From the NCBI RefSeq assembly GCF_021789315.1, contig NZ_CP084561.1:1984001-2048000 (forward strand): DNA of 64,000 bases. Direction: 5' to 3'. Made by a program: the position numbers and the translations under genes. Shown here one piece after another: positions 7,324-16,690 of the stretch (positions within the stretch are counted from its first letter, which is position 1; each line of letters begins with the position of its first letter). The DNA is from Arthrobacter sp. FW305-BF8 (GTDB lineage Bacteria > Actinomycetota > Actinomycetes > Actinomycetales > Micrococcaceae). The notes under the pieces were generated by a model, which ran no database searches, had not been told where the DNA came from, and worked only from the letters and a program-made list of their open reading frames with translations.

Positions 7324-8796
7324 ATGATTGAACTAACTGCGGCGGAAATCGCCGAAATCACCAATGGCCGGCTGCTTGCCGACCCCGGCGTCACCCCCTC
7401 ATCCGTGGTGACCGACTCGCGGGAGACCGTTGCCGGCTCCCTCTATGTCGCCAAACCGGGCGAAAGCGCAGACGGGCACAGCTTCGTGGGTGCGGCCTTT
7501 GACCGCGGCGCGGTTCTTGCCCTTACCGAGCGCGAAATCAAGGACGACGCCGGCCGGACCTATCCGTCCGTTGTCGTCGAGGATGCGGTTCTGGCCATGG
7601 GGGCCCTCGCGGCTGAGGCGGTCCGGCGGATCAGGCAACACCGTGAGTCGGCGGGTGAACAGCTGACCGTCATCGGCATCACCGGTTCGGCAGGGAAAAC
7701 CACCACCAAGGACCTGCTCGCGGGAATCCTATCGGCCGAGGCGCCTACCGTTGGACCGCAGGGTTCCTACAACGGCGAGGTCGGCGTGCCCCTCACCGTG
7801 TTCCAGGCGGGCTTTGACACCCGGTTCCTGGTCATCGAGATGGGGGCCACCGGCGTCGGACACATCCGCTACCTGGCCGACATGGTCCGGCCGGAGATCG
7901 GCGTGGTGCTCTGCGTGGGAACAGCCCACGCCGGGGAGTTCGGCGGCGTGGAAAACATCGCGGCCGCCAAGGGCGAGCTCGCCGAGGCCGTACCCGCCGC
8001 GGGCACCGCCGTGCTGAACCTTGACGATCCCCGCGTTGCCGCCATGGCCGCCCGGACCCGCGGGAATGTGCTGGGCTTCTCCTCCCGGGATGCTGATCCG
8101 GACGCTCCTGCTGTCCGGGCCGCCAACCTGGACACCAACGCCTCGGGCAACCCGGAGTTCGACCTCGAAGTGCCGGGGGAGCCCACGGTCCGGGTCAGCA
8201 GCAAACTCATCGGCGAACACCACGTGGCAAACCTCCTCGCCGCCGCGGCGGCCGCGCACGCGGCCGGTGTACCGGCGGACAGAATCAGCGCCTCCCTCAG
8301 TTCGCAGTCCGCGGCCAGCCGCTGGCGCATGGAGCGGACCGAGCGGCCCGACGGCGTCACCGTCATCAACGACGCCTACAACGCCAACCCGGAATCCATG
8401 CGGGCGGCCCTGCGCACGCTGGCCGACCTCGGCCGCGGACGCCGCACCTGGGCTGTGCTCGGGGCCATGCTGGAACTGGGAGACGATTCCATCCGCGAGC
8501 ACACCGCCGTCGGCACGCAGGTGGTGCGGCTGAACATCTCCCGCCTCCTCGTGGTCGGCCGGGAAGCGCGTTCGCTCTACGTGTCCGCCGTGCAGGAAGG
8601 GTCCTGGGGCGATGAATGCATCTTCGCCGAGACGGTTGACGAGGCCTACGAACTGCTCCAGGAGCAGCTCGAACCCGGCGACCTGGTGCTCTTCAAGTCC
8701 TCGAACAGCGTCGGACTGCGCCATTTGGGTGATCGGATAGCATTACCCCCACACGCCACCCCCACAAATGCCAATGAAGGGAGCGAGCTGCTGTGA
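7324..8796 (+). CDS. murF: UDP-MurNAc-tripeptide--D-Ala-D-Ala ligase MurF
   Basis: A 490-residue Mur ligase that adds the D-Ala-D-Ala dipeptide, completing the UDP-MurNAc-pentapeptide in the cytoplasm. It has the N-terminal VTDSRETVAGSLYVAKPG substrate-binding region, the ATP loop GSAGKTTTKD near residues 121-130, the Mur signature EMGATGVGHI and the late NDAYNANPESM motif typical of MurF. It starts six bases after murE and its stop overlaps the start of mraY (GTGA), so the three are coupled. No ddl gene is present in this cluster; it must lie elsewhere. Confidence 0.95.
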   Translation: MIELTAAEIAEITNGRLLADPGVTPSSVVTDSRETVAGSLYVAKPGESADGHSFVGAAFDRGAVLALTEREIKDDAGRTYPSVVVEDAVLAMGALAAEAVRRIRQHRESAGEQLTVIGITGSAGKTTTKDLLAGILSAEAPTVGPQGSYNGEVGVPLTVFQAGFDTRFLVIEMGATGVGHIRYLADMVRPEIGVVLCVGTAHAGEFGGVENIAAAKGELAEAVPAAGTAVLNLDDPRVAAMAARTRGNVLGFSSRDADPDAPAVRAANLDTNASGNPEFDLEVPGEPTVRVSSKLIGEHHVANLLAAAAAAHAAGVPADRISASLSSQSAASRWRMERTERPDGVTVINDAYNANPESMRAALRTLADLGRGRRTWAVLGAMLELGDDSIREHTAVGTQVVRLNISRLLVVGREARSLYVSAVQEGSWGDECIFAETVDEAYELLQEQLEPGDLVLFKSSNSVGLRHLGDRIALPPHATPTNANEGSELL

Positions 8797-9902
8797 TTGC
8801 ACTACTGATCGGCGCTGGCCTGGCCCTGCTGCTGGCTCTGGTGGGTACGCCGCTGTTCATCCGCCTGCTGGTCCGTAAGAGCTACGGCCAGTTCATCCGC
8901 GATGACGGACCCACCTCGCACCACACCAAACGCGGTACGCCCACCATGGGCGGCACAGTGGTGGTGGGCGCAGTCCTGCTGAGCTACGGCCTGACGCACC
9001 TCATCATGTGGCTCATGAACCCCCGGTCGGCCGGGCCGTCGGCCTCTGCACTGCTCCTGCTGTTCCTGATGGTGGGGATGGGCCTGGTGGGCTTCCTGGA
9101 CGACTTCATCAAGATTTCCCGGCAGCGCAGCCTGGGCCTGAACGCCAAGGCGAAGCTGATCCTCCAGGCGGCGGTAGGCATCATCTTCGCCGTCATGGCT
9201 CTGTACTTCCCGGATACGGACGGCCTTACCCCGGCGTCCACCAAGATCTCGCTGGTCCGTGACATCCCGTGGCTGGACCTGGCGTTCGGCGGCACCGTGC
9301 TTGGCGCGATCCTCTTTGTGCTGTGGTCAAACCTGATCGTTACCGCCGCCACCAACGGGGTCAATCTCACCGACGGACTGGACGGACTGGCCGCGGGCGC
9401 CGCGGTCATGGTCTTTGGCGCCTACACGCTGATGGGCATCTGGCAGAGCAACCAGGCCTGCGGCTCGCCGCGTCAGGCGGGCGGGGGCTGTTATTCCGTC
9501 CGGGATCCGCTGGACCTGGCGCTTCTTGCGGCGATCATGAGCGCCGCGCTGGTGGGCTTCCTGTGGTGGAACACCTCACCGGCCAAAATCTTCATGGGCG
9601 ACACCGGCTCCCTCGCGATCGGCGGCGCCATCGCAGGGTTCGCCATCCTCTCCCGCACCGAACTGCTCCTCGCCTTCATCGGTGGCCTGTTCGTCCTCAT
9701 CACGCTCTCCGTCATCATCCAGGTGGGCTACTTCAAGGTGACCAAGGGCAAGCGCTTCTTCAAGATGGCGCCGCTGCAGCACCACTTCGAACTCAAGGGC
9801 TGGGCGGAGGTCACCGTGGTAGTCCGGTTCTGGATCCTCGCCGGCCTGTTCGTCGCCGCGGGCCTTGGCATCTTCTACGCAGAATGGGTGGTCCTCCTGT
9901 GA
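8793..9902 (+). CDS. mraY: Phospho-N-acetylmuramoyl-pentapeptide transferase MraY
   Basis: A 369-residue polytopic membrane enzyme (about ten hydrophobic segments) that transfers phospho-MurNAc-pentapeptide to undecaprenyl phosphate to make lipid I. Diagnostic motifs are TPTMGG in the first cytoplasmic loop, FLDDFIK with the Asp pair, NLTDGLDGLA and FMGDTGSLAIGG, and the His-containing PLQHHFELKGW near the end. The GTG start at 8793 overlaps the murF stop, and its own stop overlaps the murD start (GTGA at 9899-9902). Confidence 0.96.
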   Translation: MIALLIGAGLALLLALVGTPLFIRLLVRKSYGQFIRDDGPTSHHTKRGTPTMGGTVVVGAVLLSYGLTHLIMWLMNPRSAGPSASALLLLFLMVGMGLVGFLDDFIKISRQRSLGLNAKAKLILQAAVGIIFAVMALYFPDTDGLTPASTKISLVRDIPWLDLAFGGTVLGAILFVLWSNLIVTAATNGVNLTDGLDGLAAGAAVMVFGAYTLMGIWQSNQACGSPRQAGGGCYSVRDPLDLALLAAIMSAALVGFLWWNTSPAKIFMGDTGSLAIGGAIAGFAILSRTELLLAFIGGLFVLITLSVIIQVGYFKVTKGKRFFKMAPLQHHFELKGWAEVTVVVRFWILAGLFVAAGLGIFYAEWVVLL

Positions 9903-11503
9903 ACGGCTCCGAATCCCGCGCTGAAGTATCCGGTGCGCCCCTAACGGGGCCGGCCAGGCTCAGCGGCCTGGTCAGCTGGGACTCCGACTGGGCCGGACTG
10001 CGCGTCGTGGTCACCGGGATCGGTGTGTCGGGCTTCGCGGCCGCGGACACGCTGATCGAACTCGGCGCCCGCGTGGTGGTGGTCGACGGCGCCACCACGG
10101 AAACCGCGCAGGCCAAGGCGGACACGCTGCGGATCGTGGGCGCGGCCGACGTCCTCCTGGGGGAGGATGCCGTCCGCACCCTGCCGAAGATCGACGGCCT
10201 GAAGCCGGACCTCGTGGTCACCTCGCCCGGCTGGCGTCCGGACCAGGCCCTGCTCGCGGCCGCCGCCCGTGCCCACATCCCGGTCTGGGGCGACGTCGAA
10301 CTCGCCTGGCGCCTGCGCGTCCGCGAGGGCCGGAAGACCGCCGACTGGCTCACCATCACCGGCACCAACGGCAAGACGACGACGGTCGGCCTGACCGAGT
10401 CCATGCTGCGGGCCGCGGGCCTGAAAGCGATCGCAGTGGGCAACGTCGGCACTCCCATCCTCGATGCCCTGCGTGACCCGGTGGAGTACGACGTCTTCGC
10501 GGTGGAGCTCTCCAGCTTCCAGTTGCACTGGTCCCACTCCGTCTCGGCGGTGGCCAGCGTGTGCCTCAACGTCGCCGAGGACCACGTGGACTGGCACGGC
10601 TCCTACGAGTCCTACCTGGCCGACAAGGCCAAGATCTACGAAAACACGCAGAAGGCCTGCATCTACAACGACGAGCAGATCGAAACCGAACGCATGGTGG
10701 AAGACGCTGACGTGGTGGAGGGCTGCCGCGCCGTGGCGTTCACCACCCTCACGCCGGCCGTCAGCATGCTCGGCGTCGTGGAGGGCCTGCTCGTGGACCG
10801 GGCCTTCATCGCCGAGCGGAAGGACAGCGCCGTCGAACTGGCGTCCATGTCCGACCTCGGCCCGGTGGCCCCGCGCCACATGGTGGCCAACGCCTTGGCC
10901 GCCGCCGGCCTGGTGCGCGCCTACGGCGTCAGCCCCGAGCACGTGCGCGAAGGGCTGCAGGCCTACATCCCCGGAAGCCACCGCATCCAGCCGGTCGCCA
11001 AGCAGCACGGCGTTCTGTGGATCAACGACTCCAAAGCCACCAACCCGCACGCCGCCTCCGCGTCCCTGGCCGCCTTCGACACCGTGGTGTGGATTGCCGG
11101 CGGCCTGTCCAAGGGCGTCAGCTACGACGACCTGGTCCGCGACCATGCACGCCGCCTGAAAGCCGTGGTGCTCATTGGCAAGGACACGGCGACACTGGAA
11201 GAGTCCCTGCAGCGACACGCACCGGATGTCCCCGTCATCCGGCAGGCCGCAGGCCACACTGAAATTGTGCAGTCTGCCGGAACCGGACAAGACGCCGCAC
11301 CGGATTCAGCAGAAACCGGGGAGGCAGTGATGGCACGGGCCGTCGCATCGGCGGCACAGCTCGCCGCCTCGGGTGACACTGTGCTGATGGCCCCGGCTGC
11401 TGCATCCATGGATCAGTTCTCTTCCTACGCTCACCGTGGCGACGCCTTCATTGCCGCGGTCCGCGAGCTCGTGGAAGGGGAGGCCCGGACCGGCAAGGAG
11501 TAA
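9899..11503 (+). CDS. murD: UDP-N-acetylmuramoyl-L-alanine--D-glutamate ligase MurD
   Basis: A 534-residue Mur ligase that adds D-Glu to UDP-MurNAc-L-Ala. It has an N-terminal Rossmann-like region (VVVTGIGVSGFAAADTL), the ATP loop GTNGKTTTVG, the FAVELSSFQLHWS motif and INDSKATNPHAA in the C-terminal domain. The GTG at 9899 is chosen since it overlaps the mraY stop by four bases in the manner of its neighbours. The frame runs on far upstream, but only as a shadow of mraY. It is somewhat longer than the Escherichia coli enzyme (438), with an N-terminal extension and an inserted stretch near residues 460-480. ftsW follows two bases after its stop. Confidence 0.94.
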   Translation: MNGSESRAEVSGAPLTGPARLSGLVSWDSDWAGLRVVVTGIGVSGFAAADTLIELGARVVVVDGATTETAQAKADTLRIVGAADVLLGEDAVRTLPKIDGLKPDLVVTSPGWRPDQALLAAAARAHIPVWGDVELAWRLRVREGRKTADWLTITGTNGKTTTVGLTESMLRAAGLKAIAVGNVGTPILDALRDPVEYDVFAVELSSFQLHWSHSVSAVASVCLNVAEDHVDWHGSYESYLADKAKIYENTQKACIYNDEQIETERMVEDADVVEGCRAVAFTTLTPAVSMLGVVEGLLVDRAFIAERKDSAVELASMSDLGPVAPRHMVANALAAAGLVRAYGVSPEHVREGLQAYIPGSHRIQPVAKQHGVLWINDSKATNPHAASASLAAFDTVVWIAGGLSKGVSYDDLVRDHARRLKAVVLIGKDTATLEESLQRHAPDVPVIRQAAGHTEIVQSAGTGQDAAPDSAETGEAVMARAVASAAQLAASGDTVLMAPAAASMDQFSSYAHRGDAFIAAVRELVEGEARTGKE

Positions 11504-11505
11504 GA

Positions 11506-12837
11506 ATGGTCAGCACACCCACACGTCCGGCAGCCGCCCGGCAGCGGGCGGGGGAGAAACCCGGACCGGGTGCTGCATCGACGCCGCCGGCCTCCAGGAT
11601 TCCCACCAGCGGCCGGTTGCAACGGTGGTACAGGCGCTTCTGGTCCGCCCTTGAGGGAAACGGGAAGTCGCGCAACGGCTCCACCTACTACCTCATCCTG
11701 GGCACCACGCTGGCCCTGACCGCCATCGGCATCATGATGGTGCTCTCGGCCTCCAGTGTGGAGGCCATTGCCGCGGGTGAGTCGCCGTACACGGCGGCGC
11801 TCAAACAGGGCCTGTTCGCCGGCATCGGCATTTTCTGCATGTTCATGCTGTCCCGCATCAACGTCGTGTGGCTGAAGCGGCTCGCGTGGCTGGGCATCAT
11901 CATCGCCTATGCCCTGCTGGCCCTCGTACTGGTCATTGGAACCAGCGTCAACGGCAACAAGAACTGGATCGACGTCGGCGGGTTCTTCACCCTGCAGCCC
12001 TCCGAGGCAGCCAAGCTTGCCCTGGCCCTGTGGATGGCCACCGTCCTGGCCAAGAAGGCGTCGCTGCTGCACCACTGGGGACACGCAGTGGTCCCTGTGG
12101 TGCCCATAGCCGGCGGGATCATTGGACTCGTCCTGGTCGGAAACGACCTCGGCACCGGCATGATCATCATGCTCATCACGGCCGCCGCCCTCTTCTTCGC
12201 CGGGGTACGCCTCTACCTCTTCGGGTTCGCGGCAGTGGGCCTGGGCGCGGTCATAGCGTTCATGGCCATGACCAGCTCCAACCGGGTCTGCCGCATCACC
12301 TCGTGGTGGACCGGCCAGAGCTGCGGCGACGGCATCGACGCCAACTACCAGTCCACCAACGGCCTCTACGGGCTCGCCTCGGGCGGCTGGTTCGGCGTCG
12401 GGCTCGGACAGAGCCGGCAGAAATACAGTTGGATCCCCGAAGCCCACAACGACTTCATCTTCGCCATCATCGGTGAGGAACTCGGCCTGGTGGGGACCGT
12501 CGTCGTACTGGTCCTGTTCGCCATCCTGGGCGCCGCCATCTACCGCGTGGTGGTGGCACAGGAGGACCTGTTCCACCGGGTCCTTGCCGGAACCATCATG
12601 GTGTGGCTGCTGGGCCAGGGGACGGTCAACATGGCCGTGGTCACTGGCCTGATGCCGGTGATCGGCGTTCCATTGCCCTTCATCTCCTACGGCGGTTCGG
12701 CGCTGCTGATGTCGCTCTGCGCGATCGGCGTAGTGTTGTCACTGGCCCGGGAACAAATGGCGCCCAACATCCGGCCCCGTAAGATACTCGGCCCGTTGCG
12801 GCTGCCCGGGCGCAAGAAATCCCGTACGAAAGCGTAA
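11506..12837 (+). CDS. ftsW: Septal peptidoglycan glycosyltransferase FtsW (SEDS family)
   Basis: A 443-residue SEDS-family polytopic membrane protein with a ~60-residue Pro/Arg-rich cytoplasmic N-terminus and about ten transmembrane segments. Visible family motifs include GNKNWIDVGGFFTLQPSEAAKL, broken here as GNKNWIDVGG then FTLQPSEAAK, the NDLGTGMII stretch, IPEAHNDFIFAIIGEELG, and the PFISYGGSALL region near the C-terminus. FtsW polymerises glycan at the septum as partner of FtsI, encoded upstream. AAGGAGTAAG precedes the ATG at 11506. murG starts 10 bases after its stop. Confidence 0.95.
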   Translation: MVSTPTRPAAARQRAGEKPGPGAASTPPASRIPTSGRLQRWYRRFWSALEGNGKSRNGSTYYLILGTTLALTAIGIMMVLSASSVEAIAAGESPYTAALKQGLFAGIGIFCMFMLSRINVVWLKRLAWLGIIIAYALLALVLVIGTSVNGNKNWIDVGGFFTLQPSEAAKLALALWMATVLAKKASLLHHWGHAVVPVVPIAGGIIGLVLVGNDLGTGMIIMLITAAALFFAGVRLYLFGFAAVGLGAVIAFMAMTSSNRVCRITSWWTGQSCGDGIDANYQSTNGLYGLASGGWFGVGLGQSRQKYSWIPEAHNDFIFAIIGEELGLVGTVVVLVLFAILGAAIYRVVVAQEDLFHRVLAGTIMVWLLGQGTVNMAVVTGLMPVIGVPLPFISYGGSALLMSLCAIGVVLSLAREQMAPNIRPRKILGPLRLPGRKKSRTKA

Positions 12838-12847
12838 CCAGCACCTG

Positions 12848-13948
12848 ATGAAAACTGAGTCATTGTCCGTGGTCCTCGCCGGCGGCGGAACAGCAGGCCA
12901 TATCAACCCGCTGCTGGCCATTGCCGCCGCTATCCGCGATGCCCGCCCCGACGCCCGGCTGCTCGCCGTTGGAACGGCCGCCGGCATGGAGACCAGGCTG
13001 GTCCCGGCTGCCGGGCTGGAACTGGCCACCATCGACCGTGTCCCGTTCCCGCGGAAGCCTTCCGCGGACCTGCTCCGCCTCCCGGGACGCCTCGCCGGGG
13101 CCGTCCGGCAGGCCGGGCGGATCCTCGACGACGCCGCAGCCGACGTCCTCGTCGGTGTGGGCGGGTACGTGTGCACGCCGATGTACCTTGCTGCCTGGCG
13201 GCGGAAGATCCCCATCATCATCCACGAAGCCAATACCCGGCCGGGCCTGGCCAACCGGGTCGGCGCGCGGCTGAGCCGGCACGTGGCAGTGGCGTTCGCC
13301 GGCACCCCGCTCCGCAACGCCCGCCACGTGGGCATGCCCATGCGCCGCGAAGTCTCGGCCATGGTCAGGGCAACGGCGCGGAACGGCGCCCTGCGCAGCC
13401 TGGACCTGCAGCCTGAAAAACCAGTGCTCATCGTCACCGGAGGCTCGTCCGGGGCGCAAAGCATCAACCGCACCGTGGCGGCCTCGCTCGAAGCGCTGTC
13501 CCGGGCCGGCGTCCAGACCATCCACATCACCGGCCGCGGCAAGTCCGTGGCGGACTCAGAAGGCAACGCGCTCAGTGCCGACGGCTACCGCCAGCTTGAG
13601 TACGTCGACGGCATGGAAACCGTCTACGCTGCGGCTGACCTGCTGCTCGCCCGTTCCGGCGCTGCCACGGTAAGCGAGGTCGCCGCCGTCGGCGTTCCCG
13701 CGGTCTTCGTGCCGCTGCCGATCGGCAACGGTGAGCAGGCGCTGAACGCCCGCGGACTGGTGGAAGCGGGCGGCGCCCTGCTGGTGGCGGACCGGGACTT
13801 CACCCCCGAATGGGTCCGCACCAGCCTCATCCCGCTGCTGACCGACCGTTCCCGCCTCGACGCGATGGCGGCGAACGCGGAGAACCTTGGCATCCGAAAT
13901 GCCGACCAGCTCATGGCCGACCTCGTACTGGAAGCGGTATCCAAATGA
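12848..13948 (+). CDS. murG: Lipid II synthase MurG (GlcNAc transferase)
   Basis: A 366-residue GT-B glycosyltransferase that adds GlcNAc to lipid I on the inner face of the membrane. It has the N-terminal VLAGGGTAGHINPLLA loop, HEANTRPGLANR for lipid I, VTGGSSGAQSIN in the linker, and the UDP-GlcNAc-binding LLARSGAATVSEVAAVGVPA region followed by PLPIGNGEQALNA. Its stop codon overlaps the ATG of murC (ATGA at 13945-13948), so the two are translationally coupled. Confidence 0.96.
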   Translation: MKTESLSVVLAGGGTAGHINPLLAIAAAIRDARPDARLLAVGTAAGMETRLVPAAGLELATIDRVPFPRKPSADLLRLPGRLAGAVRQAGRILDDAAADVLVGVGGYVCTPMYLAAWRRKIPIIIHEANTRPGLANRVGARLSRHVAVAFAGTPLRNARHVGMPMRREVSAMVRATARNGALRSLDLQPEKPVLIVTGGSSGAQSINRTVAASLEALSRAGVQTIHITGRGKSVADSEGNALSADGYRQLEYVDGMETVYAAADLLLARSGAATVSEVAAVGVPAVFVPLPIGNGEQALNARGLVEAGGALLVADRDFTPEWVRTSLIPLLTDRSRLDAMAANAENLGIRNADQLMADLVLEAVSK

Positions 13949-15321
13949 CCACCAACGCAGCACCCAGCCAGGAAGCACTGGGCCGCGTGCACTTCATCGG
14001 GATCGGGGGCGTAGGCATGTCCGCGGTCGCCAGAATCATGGTGGCGCGCGGAATTCCCGTCAGCGGCTCGGACGCGAAGGACCTGCCGGTCATGAACGAG
14101 CTCGCCGCGGCCGGCGCCCGGATCTGCGTGGGCTACGGCGCCGGCAACCTCGGCGACGCCCAGACCGTCGTGGCAGGATCGGCGATCCGCGCCGACAACC
14201 CCGAACTGGAGGCCGCCCGGGCCGCCGGCCTGCCGGTGCTGCACCGCTCCGAAGCCCTGGCCGCCACCATGGGCGATGACCTCGTGGTGACCGTGGCCGG
14301 AACCCACGGGAAGTCCACCACAACGTCCATGATCACCGTGCTGCTGCAGGGCGCAGGCCTTGACCCGTCGTTCGCGATCGGCGCCAATGTTCCGGCGCTC
14401 GGCGTCAACGCGGCGAACGGCAGCTCCCAGGTTTTCGTTGCCGAGGCGGACGAATCCGACGGTTCGTTCCTGAACTACCGTCCGCAGATCGCCGTCGTCA
14501 CCAACGTGGAACCGGACCACCTCGACCACTACGGCACCGCCGAGGCCGTGTACGAATCCTTCGACCGCTTCACGGCACTGCTGCCGGCGGACGGCGTGCT
14601 GGTGGCCTGTGCGGACGACGCCGGCGCGCATGCGCTGGCGCTGCGCACCCGCGAGCGGGGCAATGCCCGCGTCGTCCTCTATGGCACCTCTGAGGCCGCA
14701 GACCTCCGGCTCGACGACGGCGGCCCGGGCAAGGTGGCCATTACGACGGCGGGCGGCCGGTTCCCGCTGGCACTGCAGGTCCCCGGACGGCACAATGCGC
14801 TGAACGCTGCTGCCGCCATGGCGGTGGCCCTCGAACTCGGTGTGGACGCGCAGGCCGCTGCCTCCGCCCTGGCCGCCTTCTCCGGCGCGTCGCGGCGCTT
14901 CGAATACAAGGGGGAGGGCAGGGGCGTGCGGGTCTACGACGACTACGCCCACCATCCCACGGAGGTGCGGGCAGCCTTGGCGGCGGCCAGGTCCGTGGCC
15001 GGCGACCACAAGGTCCATGTCCTCTTCCAGCCGCACCTGTTCTCCCGGACCCGGGAGTTTGCCGCAGAGTTCGCCGACGCACTCAAGGCCGCCGACACTG
15101 CCCTGGTGCTCGACATCTACCCGGCCCGCGAGGATCCCATCCCAGGCGTCACCAGCGCGCTCATCACTGAGCATCTCGGCGCAGACAGCGGCCTGGTGGG
15201 CGGCGACGAGGCCGTTGCCGCCCTGGCCTCCGCCGCGGGGCCAGGGGACATCATCCTGACCGCCGGCGCCGGGGACGTCACCGCCTACGGGCCGCTCATC
15301 GTGGAGTCCCTCGGTGGCTAG
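13945..15321 (+). CDS. murC: UDP-N-acetylmuramate--L-alanine ligase MurC
   Basis: A 458-residue Mur ligase that adds L-Ala to UDP-MurNAc, the first stem-peptide step. The N-terminus carries HFIGIGGVGMSAVARIM, then the ATP loop GTHGKSTTTSM, EADESDGSFLNY, and in the C-terminal domain DDYAHHPTEVRA. The ATG at 13945 is chosen because it overlaps the murG stop by four bases; the longer open frame upstream is a shadow of murG. Its 3' end overlaps the GTG of ftsQ by eight bases. Confidence 0.96.
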   Translation: MTTNAAPSQEALGRVHFIGIGGVGMSAVARIMVARGIPVSGSDAKDLPVMNELAAAGARICVGYGAGNLGDAQTVVAGSAIRADNPELEAARAAGLPVLHRSEALAATMGDDLVVTVAGTHGKSTTTSMITVLLQGAGLDPSFAIGANVPALGVNAANGSSQVFVAEADESDGSFLNYRPQIAVVTNVEPDHLDHYGTAEAVYESFDRFTALLPADGVLVACADDAGAHALALRTRERGNARVVLYGTSEAADLRLDDGGPGKVAITTAGGRFPLALQVPGRHNALNAAAAMAVALELGVDAQAAASALAAFSGASRRFEYKGEGRGVRVYDDYAHHPTEVRAALAAARSVAGDHKVHVLFQPHLFSRTREFAAEFADALKAADTALVLDIYPAREDPIPGVTSALITEHLGADSGLVGGDEAVAALASAAGPGDIILTAGAGDVTAYGPLIVESLGG

Positions 15322-16477
15322 CACCAGGCGTCCCACGTACCGTCCTGCCAAGCCCGCCGCCCGGGACACGGGCAGCGGGGACACCGCGGGCCGGGGGACT
15401 GCGGGCCGGGAGGCTGCCGCTCGTCCCGACGGCGGCACGCCGGCCGTGATCACCGCCACCAAGGGCGTCCCTGAGGGAACGGCACAGGAGAAGGTGCAGG
15501 CCGCCGCGCCGAAGGGCAGCACGGCGTCGAAGGTGCAGGCCGCCGCGCCGCAGGGCAACACCGCACCGAAGGGCAACACTGCACCGAAGGGCAAGACGCA
15601 GGCCAAACCAGCCAAGGCCCCCTGGCCGCGGCTCAAAAGCCCGGAACCGGCCAAACCGGGACCTGCCAAACAGGGACCTGCCAAACCGGGACCTGCCAAG
15701 CCGGGACCTGCCAAGCCGGGACCGGATGCCAATAGACCGGACACCGCCGGACAGGACAATGTGCTGGCCTTTCCCGAACCCCGGGGCCGGCGCATCAGGC
15801 GCAACATCCTGGTTGCCGTGTGTATCACGGCTGCCCTCGTGGCGGGGCTCATCGTTGCCGCCGTCTACTCCCCGGTGCTGGCGGTCCAAAGCGTGAGCAT
15901 CACCGGCACCAAGCTCCTCAAACCCGCCCAGGTGCAGGCGGCCCTCAAGCCAATTCTGGGCAAGCCGCTGCCGCAGGTCAGCGATTCAGAGGTCGACGCG
16001 CTGCTGAAGCCGCTCGTCCAGATCAAGTCGGTCACCACCCAGGCCCACCCGCCGTCCGTCCTGGCGGTGCAGATCCAGGAACGCGTGCCCGTTGCCCTCG
16101 TGAAGCGCGGCAAGGACTACATGCTCGTGGACGTCGACGGCGTGCGCCTCGGCACCACCGCAGACCCCGCCTCCGTGAAGCTGCCTCTGATTGACGGCGG
16201 CGCGGGCACCATCGGCAAGGACCTGTTCCAGGCCACGGCCGAGGTCCTCGGCGCGCTCCCGGCCAACGTGCTTGCCAAGCTCTCCAACGCCTCCGCCAAG
16301 TCCGTCGACGCAGTGGAACTGAAGCTGCTGGACGGCCAGACCGTCATCTGGGGCAACGCGGGGGAGAAGGAACTCAAGGCCCGGGTGCTGGAGGCGCTGC
16401 TCAAGGTGCCGGCAGATCCCCTCAACCCGGTCAGCACCTATGACGTAAGCGTGCCGCGGCATCCGGTGACGCGGTGA
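15314..16477 (+). CDS. ftsQ: Cell division protein FtsQ/DivIB with long repeat-rich N-terminus
   Basis: A 387-residue bitopic protein. The cytoplasmic N-terminus is unusually long (~160 residues) and built of Ala/Pro/Lys repeats: KVQAAAP twice, GNTAPK twice, and a run of PAKPG/PAKQG units at about 112-137. A transmembrane helix (164-186) is followed by a POTRA domain starting VQSVSITG and the FtsQ/DivIB beta domain. FtsQ recruits FtsL and FtsB-type partners to the septum. It overlaps murC by eight bases (GTG at 15314). The repeat tail is atypical in length and should be flexible and basic. Confidence 0.9.
   Translation: MASTRRPTYRPAKPAARDTGSGDTAGRGTAGREAAARPDGGTPAVITATKGVPEGTAQEKVQAAAPKGSTASKVQAAAPQGNTAPKGNTAPKGKTQAKPAKAPWPRLKSPEPAKPGPAKQGPAKPGPAKPGPAKPGPDANRPDTAGQDNVLAFPEPRGRRIRRNILVAVCITAALVAGLIVAAVYSPVLAVQSVSITGTKLLKPAQVQAALKPILGKPLPQVSDSEVDALLKPLVQIKSVTTQAHPPSVLAVQIQERVPVALVKRGKDYMLVDVDGVRLGTTADPASVKLPLIDGGAGTIGKDLFQATAEVLGALPANVLAKLSNASAKSVDAVELKLLDGQTVIWGNAGEKELKARVLEALLKVPADPLNPVSTYDVSVPRHPVTR
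15650..15726 (+). repeat. 15-base in-frame tandem repeat (PAKPG units) in ftsQ
   Basis: Five near-identical 15-base units (consensus CCTGCCAAGCCGGGA with minor changes) encode PAKPG, PAKQG, PAKPG, PAKPG, PAKPG in the cytoplasmic tail of FtsQ. Unit length is a multiple of three, so copy-number change would alter only tail length. Confidence 0.8.
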
Positions 16478-16591
16478 TCTTGCGTGATCTTGACGCCCGG
16501 CACCCGTGTATTTCACGGGGATTAGGACGACACGCGGTGGCGGTTATTGAATGTAGCCAGCAGAGGAAATAGCGTCACAGACGTGAGTTAC

Positions 16592-16623
16592 TTGACATAA
16601 CTATAACCTTCAACTGGAAGGTT
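16592..16623 (+). promoter_or_regulatory. ftsZ leader: TTGACA plus inverted repeat
   Basis: The 213-base gap before ftsZ contains TTGACA (16592-16597), then TATAAC (16602), then a 7-base perfect inverted repeat AACCTTC (16605-16611) and GAAGGTT (16617-16623), followed by a further AAGGTT. TTGACA is a good -35, but no good -10 lies 16-18 bases downstream because that space is filled by the inverted repeat. It is a probable promoter/operator for ftsZ; the binding protein is unknown. Confidence 0.45.
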
Positions 16624-16690
16624 AAGGTTCAGGGCTTCAAGCTCGACTCCATCAGTTTTCGCAATAGGACACTAACAAGGGACACGTAAC

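Noticed and set aside
9269..9898. N-terminal extension of murD
   Set aside because: The in-frame upstream part is the shifted reading of mraY; the GTG at 9899 overlaps the mraY stop as in neighbouring gene pairs.
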